This document shows positions 8,897-16,568 of a stretch of 64,000 nucleotides of DNA, piece by piece. Every line of letters begins with the position of its first letter. Position 1 is the stretch's first letter. The notes below the pieces were generated by a model, which did no database searches, was not told where the DNA came from, and saw only the letters and a list, made by a program, of their open reading frames with translations. Made by a program: the position numbers and the translations under genes. The DNA is taken from NCBI GenBank assembly GCA_012839295.1, contig DUNO01000023.1, positions 30,631-94,630 on the forward strand, in the 5' to 3' direction. The DNA comes from Clostridiales bacterium (GTDB taxonomy: Bacteria; Bacillota; Clostridia; Lachnospirales; Lachnospiraceae).

Positions 8897-8928
8897 GAAA
8901 ACCGGATCAATTTATTGATCCGGTTTTC
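8897..8928 (+). terminator. Strong Rho-independent terminator after the S-layer-like gene
   Basis: Perfect 14-bp stem GAAAACCGGATCAA/TTGATCCGGTTTTC with a TTTA loop. The T-run is part of the descending arm. Confidence 0.88.
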
Positions 8929-8939
8929 GGTATGTGCAT

Positions 8940-9135
8940 GCCCGATGGGCACACGTTCTAACGGGTGAAAGTCCCCAATCTGTCCGGCAGCCTGCAAAGA
9001 AAAAGTCAGGTGTCAGGGGACATAAATTCGTGAGGTTTGCAGATGATGCAGTTATTCTCTGCAAAAGCAGGGAAAGTGCAGAGCGGACGTTAGAGAACCG
9101 GCTCTGTGTCAATAGTTGGGGTATGATTCTCTGAA
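8940..9135 (+). pseudogene. Collapsed group II intron relic (5' RNA segment joined to a reverse-transcriptase fragment)
   Basis: The first part reads CACGTTCTAACGGGTGAAAG followed by TCCCC, typical of domain I near the 5' end of bacterial group II introns. About 40 bases later the frame encodes 'GHKFVRFADDAVILCKSRES' then AERTLENRL. This is the reverse-transcriptase active-site segment, with FADD in place of YADD. More than 1 kb of intron that should lie between them is missing, and the frame closes soon after. It is a dead remnant created by a large internal deletion. Confidence 0.8.
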
Positions 9136-9196
9136 TCCTGCCCATTACTGCATTTAGGGCCATTTTTATATTTCTCTCTATAATACCTGTTTTTGG

Positions 9197-10485
9197 GCAT
9201 GCGAAATAAGCCTCTTTATTTTAACGTCGTCCAGTTATTATCTTATCGTGCAGTGGATTATCCTTGTCCGGAAACGGTTAAATTTACGGATCCCAAAAGA
9301 AATTCTTTTTAGTACCTTGATCTTGTTGTTATAGCCTTCCGTGAGGCCGTTGGTATATTTGTATTTGAAGGCATTCAGGATTCCTTTGGACCAGTTCCTG
9401 TATGTCCTGGCACATTCCTCAAACTCTGGGATCCCCGATTTTTCAGCTGCTTTAATCCAATCCTAGAAGGCAGTCCGCTGGCGGGAGTATTTCTCTTCCT
9501 GGCAGATATCATAGAACCATTCTTTCAGGTAATGGGCTTCCCGCAGGTCATCATTATAAAGCAGCATGAGGTCACAGGAGCTTTTGTTGTCCCCCTTTAG
9601 CTTTTTGTAACGGGTCAGGATCAGCTTCCGGCTCCTTTTGTAGTACTTCCTTAAGTCCGCGGGCATTGTCTTTTGGAGCCTTTTCCGGACGTTTTCAATT
9701 GCCCATGTCACATACCTTATGAAATGGTATTTATCTATGATTATAGTTGCATTAGGGAAGTATGTCTTTGCCAGGTCTACGTAAGGCTGCCACATGTCGC
9801 AGACAAAGAATTTTACGCGGTGGCGTGCGCCCCTGTCCATCTGCCGGAAATAGGAGCTTAAATGGCCCTGGGTTCTGTCGGGAAGGATGTTCAGGATGCG
9901 GCGTTTTTTTGCGTCAGTAAGGATACACTGGTATTTCCCGGCATCCGTATTCCCTTTAAACTCATCAATGGAGATGCATTCCGGGAGGGAAGGTAAGGGA
10001 TAACTGACGGTGTCCAAAAGCCGAGTAAGGGTACTTACCGATAAGTTTGTAAATTCTGCAACAGTCCTGATGCTTATGAGGTGCCTGAGGAGGTCTACGG
10101 CCTTGTAGGAAAGCCGTAAGGTACGCCGCTGGTAGGAAGGGAGGAAATGGTATTTCTCCAGGAACCGTTTGCCGCACCTGCACACATAACGCCTTTTCTT
10201 AAGGACAAGGCAAGTGTGTTTGAGTTGGAAGGGGAGGTCCTTAACCTCCTGGAGGCGGTGATCATGGATACGCCTGGTCTGGTTACCGCATGAGGGATAG
10301 GTCTGTACGGAAGGCGCCGTCTCAATGAAAACCCTTACGTAATGGTCAGCCTGTATAACTTTTTTAATAAAAACATCTTCTAAATCCAGAAGATTCCTGG
10401 TACAATGAGAGTGCATCTATTCGAAAACCTCCTTTTAATGTTTGTTTGGACGACGTGCATTTTTCAGAGGCTTCGTATAGATGCA
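9197..10485 (-). mobile_element. ISL3-family insertion sequence, transposase inactivated
   Basis: Terminal inverted similarity: the left end reads GCAT....AAGCCTCT, eight variable bases, then ACGTCGTCCA. The right end on the other strand reads GCAT....AAGCCTCT, nine bases, then ACGTCGTCCA. One transposase gene on the minus strand fills the element. I did not find a clean target duplication, so the exact ends are uncertain by a few bases. Part of the right end and its flank recurs at 12764-12833. Confidence 0.7.
9238..10416 (-). pseudogene. ISL3-family transposase with an in-frame amber stop
   Basis: The first 317 codons read as an ISL3 transposase. There is an N-terminal zinc-binding segment ('CGNQTRRIHDHRLQEVKDLP', 'CRCGKRF'), then the DDE core ('ISIDEFKGNTDAGKYQCILT', 'FFVCDMWQPYVDLAKTYFPN'). 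A TAG at 9463-9465 ends this frame. The same frame continues without further breaks for 74 codons ('DWIKAAEKSGIPEFEECART', 'FKYKYTNGLTEGYNNKIKVL') to TAA at 9238. The downstream part contains the last catalytic Glu, so the truncated product should be inactive. A single C-to-T change (CAG to TAG) explains the stop. Confidence 0.88.
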
Positions 10486-10580
10486 TTTTAATATAAAAAA
10501 TAAAATGTTGGAAGTATTCACATACCCCAACATTTATTATAGGACCTTAATGTTTAGGTCTATAATTCATATTTTTTGCT

Positions 10581-10860
10581 CTAGCGACAGATTTGTTGTA
10601 CGGTTGGATTCCAAGGCAGGAAATCCTCAAGATATTCTGGATATTGCCGGAATGGTACTCCCGGCAGATCACCAAGAATGTATTTTAGATATTTATAAGG
10701 GTTAAGCCCATTTACTTTAGCATTTTCAATTAGTGTATATACCAACGCGCTTGCAACGACTCCCTTTGGACTTCCTGAGAACAGCCAGTGCTTCCTTCCA
10801 ATCGTAAAAGGTCTTATGCCGTTTTCTGCCAGGTTATTGGAGATGGAGCAGTTCCCATCT
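10581..10860 (-). pseudogene. IS66 TnpC transposase, C-terminal remnant
   Basis: Minus-strand frame 'CSISNNLAENGIRPFTIGRK', 'HWLFSGSPKGVVASALVYTL' and 'IENAKVNGLNPYKYLKYILG', ending LPW...C-R-stop. This is the conserved C-terminus of IS66 transposases, including the final Glu of the DDE triad. The N-terminal three quarters are missing: the frame is fused directly to the end of a tnpB remnant. Confidence 0.85.
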
Positions 10861-10861
10861 G

Positions 10862-11152
10862 GGGCGACTTTTATCTTCAGAGGGCAATGCTATATCCATC
10901 TTTTTGACTGCTTCTGGCTGGTCGATGGACAAACCCTCAAGCAGCCAGCGAACTGCTTCTGGTCAATAGAGCGTACATCCTCTTTCGACCTGGGCCACCG
11001 GAATTTTTCGCAGAACAGGAAGAGGCTATTCTTAAAAGGATTCAGTTTGAAATTTTGCTGCACAATAGCAATCAGTCCATGATGGATTTCCTCATGTCGG
11101 TATGTCCACAGGCGATATATATCGGTTCCGCCTTGGATAGATCTTCTAGCAT
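10862..11152 (-). pseudogene. IS66 TnpB accessory gene, frameshifted and internally deleted
   Basis: Starts MLEDLSKAEPIYIACGHTDM-RKSI, then shifts frame to GLIAIVQQNFKLNPFKNSLF. It then jumps to RWPRSKEDVRSIDQKQF and shifts again to SIDQPEAVKKMDIALPSEDK. These blocks are the N-terminus, centre and C-terminus of IS66 TnpB. The usual segment between 'SLFLFC' and 'RWPR' is deleted. Confidence 0.82.
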
Positions 11153-11522
11153 GACCTGCCAGTGACATTCTGTATCGCACACAGTGTGTTCTCAATCAGG
11201 CCGGAAGAAACACCATTGTGTAATTCCACCGTGGTAGAACCAAAACGTATTGTAATGGCAGGTTCAGTCATTTCCTGTTCTGGCGTTAAAGCAACCCGAT
11301 CAGAGGTTGGGTTGAGTGGGACAATCTGTACGGATTCTTTTTTAGGATTCAATGTCCTACACGCCGCCGCACGGGCGCGCCGGAGCCAGTAGGAATAAAT
11401 ACTTTCATTTATCCCTTCTCAGCGCACCAGGATTTAATGGTTAATCCGCTGGAAGAACACTCCCGTATTCTTGCTGTCCACTGAGGCAGACGATAATCAG
11501 AAGTAACTTGTTTCGTATCCAT
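11146..11522 (-). pseudogene. IS66 TnpA accessory gene, frameshifted
   Basis: Starts MDTKQVTSDYRLPQWTARIR and runs to SWCAEKG. A one-base loss near 11410 then breaks the frame, which resumes as INESIYSYWLRRARAAACRT. It ends with 'ITIRFGSTTVELHNGVSSGL' then IENTLCAIQNV. This is the IS66 Orf1 helix-turn-helix protein. The order tnpA-tnpB-tnpC on the minus strand is that of a normal IS66 element. Confidence 0.8.
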
Positions 11523-11636
11523 AGATTCCCCTTTTCGAAGTTTTTTGCAGTTTTCCAAGTAAACTCGAAAAACTGCAAATATAATTAAACGGATTATCTC
11601 AAAAACTATAGTGGATAACAATCCACCGACTTACTT

Positions 11637-11822
11637 GACGCTTAAGTGGCTCTGGGTTCTATCCGGCAGGATGTCCAGAATACAGTGTTTTCTGACATCG
11701 GTAAGAAAGTATTGGTATTTACTGGAATCCATATCCCCTTAAACTCATCAATGGAGATACACTCTACAAGAGGGGGAGGCAGGGTGGTGGACAGTGTCCA
11801 AAAGCCGGGTAGCGGTGAAGGT
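11637..11822 (-). pseudogene. Second, diverged ISL3 transposase fragment
   Basis: This stretch aligns base by base with 9857-10030 of the ISL3 element above. Shared blocks include CTTAA.TGGC.CTGGGTTCT, AAACTCATCAATGGAGAT and GTGTCCAAAAGCCG. It has many substitutions and indels, so it comes from a related but older insertion. Nothing of its ends remains attached. Confidence 0.75.
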
Positions 11823-11907
11823 GGCTAATGATGAAATCTTAGCTACTTATCCGAAAGTGACCGGAGAGGAAAAGGCTGAGATATTGGCTGCACTTAATGT
11901 GTTATAA
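11815..11907 (+). pseudogene. C-terminal coding fragment of unknown protein
   Basis: After the ISL3 relic an open frame reads VKVANDEILATYPKVTGEEK-AEILAALNVL-stop without a start codon of its own. 'DEILATYPKVT.EE...ILAAL' is weakly like the C-terminus of DUF433 antitoxin-like proteins. It appears to be a gene end cut off by the mobile-element debris. Confidence 0.3.
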
Positions 11908-11908
11908 A

Positions 11909-11931
11909 AGGGCTATCCTTCCGGACAGCCC
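11909..11931 (-). terminator. Terminator of the small secreted-protein gene
   Basis: GGGCTGTCC/GGATAGCCC with loop GGAA-type, followed on the minus strand by TTTTAT. It lies 18 bp after the stop codon at 11949 and could also stop the plus-strand fragment ending at 11907. Confidence 0.65.
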
Positions 11932-11948
11932 GAATATAAAACAATATG

Positions 11949-12413
11949 TCAATAATCCAAATAAATACCAGCATAAGAATTAATGTAGTGACTTATACCG
12001 CTTGAATCTACCGTAACCACATAATTATCATTATATGCCTGAGCGGGAATATCGATAATTATACCGTAATTGGATGAGGTGTAAATGCTATAATATTTTA
12101 GTGCGCCTGTTGTTTTACTTTGTATTTTCACAAGCATAGATACGTCTGGATAATCGCATGTAACCTGTAAACGAAAGCCTTTTCCAGCGGGAATATCCCA
12201 TTCTCCAGTGCTAGTTGTAATATCCCTAAGCTCAGTAGGAATGCCATCAGTGATTTCTAAATAAGATGGTTGATAGGAGAACACTTTAACAACACCTGGA
12301 ACGTTGATAGAAACGATAGGTACTTGGGTGGATGCAAAAGCCGAAGAAACAGGCATTACGGCCAACACAATTGTACAAATTAATACGGCAAGTTTCTTAA
12401 GTGTTTTTTTCAT
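11949..12413 (-). CDS. Small secreted protein of unknown function
   Basis: 154 aa. The N-terminus (KKTLKKLAVLICTIVLAVMP then VSSAFA-S) is a clear signal peptide with cleavage near residue 28. The mature part is about 126 aa, rich in Ser, Thr, Tyr and Ile ('TGEWDIPAGKGFRLQVTCDY', 'YYSIYTSSNYGIIIDIPAQA'). It looks like a beta-sandwich extracellular domain with no cysteine pair. I do not recognise the family. SD AGAAAGGAAGG precedes the ATG. It sits alone between mobile-element remnants, so recent acquisition or survival as an island are both possible. The 460 bp upstream are very AT-rich and contain two short palindromes (12454-12465 and 12475-12486). Confidence 0.65.
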   Translation of the reverse strand: MKKTLKKLAVLICTIVLAVMPVSSAFASTQVPIVSINVPGVVKVFSYQPSYLEITDGIPTELRDITTSTGEWDIPAGKGFRLQVTCDYPDVSMLVKIQSKTTGALKYYSIYTSSNYGIIIDIPAQAYNDNYVVTVDSSGISHYINSYAGIYLDY

Positions 12414-12763
12414 AACAATTACCTTCCTTTCTAGGGTGAGTTAATGGTTTTTTCTCTTGCAAGAGTTGGAACAATTTGTAATTACAAGTTAATAATACAT
12501 CTATTTACAAAATAATACAAGGTGTATTTGGAAATTAGGGAATAATTACTATATTATGGAATATAAAAAATTTCCAAAATTATTATGTAAAAACAGGAAG
12601 GGGACAATAGGCACAATTGCGAACCAACACTAGATAATATGACGTGAAAATGACATTCCAATGGGCACCATTTTCAAAAATAATATCTTAGAAGAAGCTA
12701 TAAGAAACAATGTATTTTTCTCATTTATGTTGTCCGAATTTCTTAAAAAGTTGTCGCGCTTCA

Positions 12764-12833
12764 CAGAGGCTTTGTATAGATGCATTTTAATATAAAAATG
12801 TTGGAAGTATGTCACACATTGATGATAGAACCT
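12764..12833 (+). repeat. Partial second copy of the ISL3 right end and its flank
   Basis: CAGAGGCTT.GTATAGATGC followed by ATTTTAATATAAAA and ATGTTGGAAGTAT matches 10466-10517, with a 5-base gap. Weaker similarity continues to AGAACC/AGGACC. Because the match runs beyond the apparent IS end, either the IS is longer than drawn or both sites share an older repeat. Confidence 0.65.
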
Positions 12834-12839
12834 TTTTGC

Positions 12840-12868
12840 TTGCCGTTGTAGGGCGAATCAGGTATAAT
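12840..12868 (+). promoter_or_regulatory. Promoter of the O-antigen-ligase-like gene
   Basis: TTGCCG, 17-nt spacer, TATAAT. The start site would be about 20 nt before the SD AGGAGA of the gene at 12898. Confidence 0.6.
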
Positions 12869-12897
12869 GTAGTAAATTGCATACAGGAGAGATTGAT

Positions 12898-14793
12898 ATG
12901 TCTAAGAATGGAAATAATAACAGGGACAGGGATAGGGCACGGAATGTAGGCCAAAAAAATGTAAACACAGCTACCAGAAAATCCAATAATGTAAAAAATC
13001 CAAGGAATCAAACGTATGGAGCCGAGAAGGAATGGAATTATTTTCATTTGCCAATTTTCTTAGTTGTTGCTATTTTACCTTTAATTGTAAGGCTAAAAAC
13101 ATATGATCCAAAAATGGCACAGTTTTCCTGGTTTTCCGGGCAGACAGAATATGTTGATTTTTTTCTTTATTACAAACAAAATTTACTGATTATATTGTCA
13201 ACTGTAATGCTGGCTGTTGTTATCTATAAGGTTTACAAGGAACGCAGGTCGATTACGGTATTGCCGGTATTCATACCATTAGCGGTTTATGCTGTATTGG
13301 CTTTATTATCGGCAGCATTCTCAAAATATCCATATTTTTCTTTTCATGGCAGTATAGATCAGTTTGAATCCGTATTTGCACTGCTGGGATATTGTATTAT
13401 TGTTTTTTATGTATATTTGCATATAGGAACAGAAGGAGAGCTTCAGTCCACTCTCAAGGTGCTAATTTGCGGAGCCCTGCTCCTGGGCCTTCTTGGATTA
13501 TTACAATTTATAGGGCATGATTTCTTCACCACGGAGCTTGGTTATCGGCTCATTATGCCTGCAGAGCTTCGCGGTGATGCAGGAATCGATTTGAACTTCG
13601 GAGTCAGAAGGGTATATATGACTTTATTTAATCCCAATTACGTAGGCGTCTATGTTGCTTTGGTTGCTCCGGTTATTTTTATTCTGCTCTTTTTTCAAAA
13701 AAAAGTAGTATGGATCGTACTATCGGTTCTTTCCGTTATCCTGCTACTAATTGGTGAATTCGGATCACAGTCCCTCGCAGGATTTATTGGCTTAGGCGCT
13801 GCAATGGTCTTGATGCTTATATTTTTACGGCGTTATATTTTTAAGAAGCCAATTATTGCCGTATCTGCGATTGCCTTTGTATTGATCGGCATTATAGTAA
13901 TGAATGTAATTACCGGTAATTTTTTGGTCAACAAGCTTAAAAATACTTTTCAAATTCCAAAAACGGAGTATTTGTTGACAGATATGGAAACTTTAGGTGA
14001 TGGCGTATCACTTACCTTTAAGGGACAGCAAATTAAGGTAAGGTGTTCTTTGGATGAAAGTAACGTATTATCACTTCAGGTACTGGATAAGGATAACAAT
14101 ACTATTGCGACTAATTTTGATCCTTCAGCGAACATCTATCGGTTAGAAGACAGCCAATTATCTGATATAACATTGGGACTTGATGTAACGCAGCCAGGGG
14201 TGTTTTATATCCAGGTGGAAGAGAATCAATACCGCTTTACGAATTTGACAGAGGATGGTACCTATTATTACGTGAATCTTTTTAATAAGCTGGACAAGCT
14301 AAAAACGGCTCCCTCATTTTTGTTTCAGGGTTATGGAGACTTTGCATCAGGGCGTGGATATATTTGGTCAAGGACAATCCCGCTACTAAAGGATCATATT
14401 ATTCTAGGCTCGGGTCCGGATACCTTTACAATGACATTTCCGCAGAATGACTATATGAACATGAGCCTCTATGGATATTCTGGTCAGATTATGTCGAAAC
14501 CCCATAATCTGTATCTTCAAATTGGGGTTCAGACGGGTGTACTATCACTTATTGCTTTTTTGGTATTTTACGGGATGTACGCTGCATCCAGCATACGTTT
14601 GTATATCAGGGGGCGATTTGACAGCTACTATGCAAAGGTAGGTGTTGCAGTTTTTATCGGAACGGCAGCCTATATGGTGACAGGTTTAACGAACGACTCC
14701 AGTATTACAGTTGCTCCGGTTTTTTGGGCGTTAATGGGGGTTGGTATTGCGGTTAATCATAAGGTAAGTTCCGTGAGAAAACAGGGGAATTAA
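12898..14793 (+). CDS. O-antigen ligase/polymerase-like (Wzy_C) membrane protein
   Basis: 631 aa from the ATG at 12898, which has AGGAGA 8 nt upstream (a TTG at 12877 is also in frame). The N-terminal 45 residues are hydrophilic and Asn/Arg-rich, hence cytoplasmic. About ten to twelve transmembrane segments follow. A soluble extracytoplasmic region at roughly 345-490 ('VSLTFKGQQIKVRCSLDESN', 'LGLDVTQPGVFYIQVEENQY') interrupts the membrane part. The motif 'GSGPDTFTMTFPQNDY' with 'SKPHNLYLQIGVQTGVLSLI' is the conserved Wzy_C/O-antigen-ligase signature (H...Y.Q...E/Q.G). Such proteins join or polymerise glycan chains on undecaprenyl carriers at the outer membrane face. No glycan genes are adjacent, so the substrate is unknown. 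Confidence 0.8.
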   Translation: MSKNGNNNRDRDRARNVGQKNVNTATRKSNNVKNPRNQTYGAEKEWNYFHLPIFLVVAILPLIVRLKTYDPKMAQFSWFSGQTEYVDFFLYYKQNLLIILSTVMLAVVIYKVYKERRSITVLPVFIPLAVYAVLALLSAAFSKYPYFSFHGSIDQFESVFALLGYCIIVFYVYLHIGTEGELQSTLKVLICGALLLGLLGLLQFIGHDFFTTELGYRLIMPAELRGDAGIDLNFGVRRVYMTLFNPNYVGVYVALVAPVIFILLFFQKKVVWIVLSVLSVILLLIGEFGSQSLAGFIGLGAAMVLMLIFLRRYIFKKPIIAVSAIAFVLIGIIVMNVITGNFLVNKLKNTFQIPKTEYLLTDMETLGDGVSLTFKGQQIKVRCSLDESNVLSLQVLDKDNNTIATNFDPSANIYRLEDSQLSDITLGLDVTQPGVFYIQVEENQYRFTNLTEDGTYYYVNLFNKLDKLKTAPSFLFQGYGDFASGRGYIWSRTIPLLKDHIILGSGPDTFTMTFPQNDYMNMSLYGYSGQIMSKPHNLYLQIGVQTGVLSLIAFLVFYGMYAASSIRLYIRGRFDSYYAKVGVAVFIGTAAYMVTGLTNDSSITVAPVFWALMGVGIAVNHKVSSVRKQGN

Positions 14794-14830
14794 CCTTTAT
14801 CGTTGGGCATAGATTTGAAGGGAGAATGAG

Positions 14831-15529
14831 ATGGGTAAACAAAGCAAAGGGAAATGCAGGTTTTGTGGGAAGGAATATACTAAGGCCTCTATGATGAAGC
14901 ATGTCTCCTCCTGCCTGGAATGTATAAAAGAACTTGAACAAAATGAAAATGAAAAAACCTGCGGATATTTTGGACTTGTAATTACAGGAAAGCATGATAA
15001 GTCCTACTGGCTTATCACGGAATTCAGGGAAGATGCTACACTGAAGGATGTAGATCAATTTCTCAGAGATATATGGCTGGAGTGCTGTGGACATTTAAGT
15101 TCCTTTGAGATTCTTGGAATTACATATGACCGTGATCCGGATCCATTCGATGACTGGGGACATCCTGTAAAAAGCATGAATTGCAAATTAAAAAGTGTGA
15201 TTAAAAAAGGCATGACTTTTGAATATGAATATGATTTTGGTTCAAGCACTGACTTGGTTATAAGTGTTTTTGGTTATAGAGGGGGTAAATGGAAAAAGGA
15301 TAGGTTTACCATTCTATCCAGGAATAATCCCATCTCATATATTTGTGACGAATGTGGGGAGAAGCCTGCAACAGCAGTCTGCGCCCAATGCATCTATGAA
15401 GGCATGGGGATGCTATGTGATGATTGCCAGAAGGATCATGAATGTGGTGAGGAGCTGCTGCTGCCAGTCTGTAATTCGCCTCGGGTTGGTGTTTGTGGGT
15501 ATGAAGGCAGCTTAAAGTATCCTGATTAG
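14831..15529 (+). CDS. PRiA4 ORF3-like protein with zinc-binding ends
   Basis: 232 aa. The N-terminal zinc ribbon 'CRFCGKEYTKASMMKHVSSC' is followed by a central domain. The central part ('YWLITEFREDATLKDVDQFL', 'FEYEYDFGSSTDLVISVFGY') is the pRiA4b ORF-3/IS1096-TnpR-like fold. The C-terminal Cys-rich region (CDECGEKPATAVCAQC, then CDDCQKDHECGE) resembles a B-box-like zinc site. Function is unknown for the family, and DNA or RNA contact has been suggested. It begins 38 bp after the membrane protein and may be co-transcribed with it. SD GGGAGAATGAG. Confidence 0.7.
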   Translation: MGKQSKGKCRFCGKEYTKASMMKHVSSCLECIKELEQNENEKTCGYFGLVITGKHDKSYWLITEFREDATLKDVDQFLRDIWLECCGHLSSFEILGITYDRDPDPFDDWGHPVKSMNCKLKSVIKKGMTFEYEYDFGSSTDLVISVFGYRGGKWKKDRFTILSRNNPISYICDECGEKPATAVCAQCIYEGMGMLCDDCQKDHECGEELLLPVCNSPRVGVCGYEGSLKYPD

Positions 15530-15553
15530 TTTATATGGAAGGAGCTTATGAAC

Positions 15554-15817
15554 ATGCAAGAGACTTATAGGTATATGCCAGAGTCTGGTACAATGGAATG
15601 TTATCCACGATTAAGTGAAGAATTAAGGGATTTCTATGACCTATTGGAAAAATATAAAAGAGATAAAACATTAACAAATAAGCACTTTCTCGAGAAACAG
15701 TTAAATGACTTATTCTTTGCAGTTAAGCATTTGGTTGTTTCTGGTGAGTTGACCAGATATGAAGCAGATGAAATACAGGACTATATAGGGGGGTTGTTTG
15801 ATGATCAACTTCAATAA
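15554..15817 (+). CDS. Hypothetical protein paired with a HipA-like kinase remnant
   Basis: 87 aa from the ATG at 15554, which is 9 nt from the SD GGAAGGAG. The in-frame ATG at 15548 is only 3 nt away and less likely. Mostly helical and acidic: 'LSEELRDFYDLLEKYKRDKT', 'LFFAVKHLVVSGELTRYEAD'. No family recognised. Its last 17 bases overlap the start of the broken kinase frame at 15801, an arrangement suggesting a translationally coupled two-gene module. Confidence 0.55.
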   Translation: MQETYRYMPESGTMECYPRLSEELRDFYDLLEKYKRDKTLTNKHFLEKQLNDLFFAVKHLVVSGELTRYEADEIQDYIGGLFDDQLQ

Positions 15818-16257
15818 GGGAATAAAAGTAGCGAATAAGTTTCTTGGCTCGGAAAAGAAGGGGTTTGTTGGAGAAAAACGGTGTAATAAGATTTGCTCCT
15901 ATTTATGATTGTGGGTCATCTCTAGGAGCCTTATTTAGCGATGATAAAATGTGTGAAATACTTAAAGACGATACAACTTTTAAGAATACAGAGTATAATG
16001 TTAAATCATGTTACTCGCTAAAGGGTAAAAGGATATTCTATCATGAGATCTTTAGGTCACCTACAAAGGAATTAGAAGGAGCAATTAAGAGAATGATACC
16101 TCTTATTGACATGAATATTATTCATAGTATCGTTAATACGACAGATATTATGTCAGACATACGAAAAGAATATCTTATAAGAGCGTTGAATATGAGATAC
16201 AGTGAAATACTGTTACCTGCTCATAGACGAACAGTAAAGAAAAGCAATTTAACATAA
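15801..16257 (+). pseudogene. HipA/CtkA-like Ser/Thr kinase with internal deletion and frameshift
   Basis: The frame from ATG 15801 begins MINFNKGIKVANKFLGSEKK, like the N-terminus of small HipA-type kinases of clostridia, and ends at a TGA about 35 codons on. A second frame overlapping from about 15860 gives LLEKNGVIRFAPIYDCGSSL then GALFSDDKM and 'IFRSPTKELEGAIKRMIPLI'. This is the C-terminal half, with the usual 'F.P.fDnGsSL' segment. The catalytic middle is absent and the two parts are in different frames, so the kinase is dead. The family assignment is from pattern only. Confidence 0.5.
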
Positions 16258-16305
16258 AAAGAAGAGAGTGCATGCCACCATGGTGTGCCCTTTATAAAAA
16301 GAAGA
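16254..16305 (+). repeat. Small palindrome flanked by 12-bp direct repeats
   Basis: ATAAAAAGAAGA occurs at 16254-16265 and 16294-16305. Between them lies GCATGCCACCATGGTGTGC, a near-perfect palindrome. The arrangement looks like a mini-insertion with a target duplication, or a slipped duplication. It could also act as a weak terminator for the broken kinase. Confidence 0.5.
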
Positions 16306-16464
16306 ATTTATACTATGTTTAGGTAAAAATGATGTTTCAGTTTTTCCTTTTGACTCTGAGGCTGAGTTTTCTGAGGGAGTATTTAATGCGTAAGATTATA
16401 GTGAATAGTACACCATTTAATAGCACTTAGTGAAAGGCTTTGCTTATCGGATATAATCGGCTAC

Positions 16465-16514
16465 GAAGGCACTTTAAGCGCTAAGGTAGATAATCTAATG
16501 CTTAAGGTGCCTTC
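16465..16514. terminator. Bidirectional hairpin between the kinase remnant and pflB
   Basis: GAAGGCACTTTAAGC pairs with GCTTAAGGTGCCTTC (one G-T/T-G position) around a 20-nt loop. The pflB stop is 55 bp away on the minus strand. There is no long U-run, so it may act in RNA stability as well as termination. The bases 16306-16464 hold no gene that I can see. Confidence 0.5.
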
Positions 16515-16568
16515 CTTTCATTGATGGCAATGATTTTTATTAAAAGAGATGATGAATAAACAGGTACC

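Noticed and set aside
8912-9163. Open frames over the intron relic as ordinary genes
   Set aside because: The plus-strand frame is a fusion of intron RNA sequence and a reverse-transcriptase fragment. The minus-strand frame is its shadow.
12630-13047. Minus-strand frames upstream of the O-antigen-ligase-like gene
   Set aside because: AT-rich shadows without SD or similarity, overlapping the promoter and 5' end of a clear gene.
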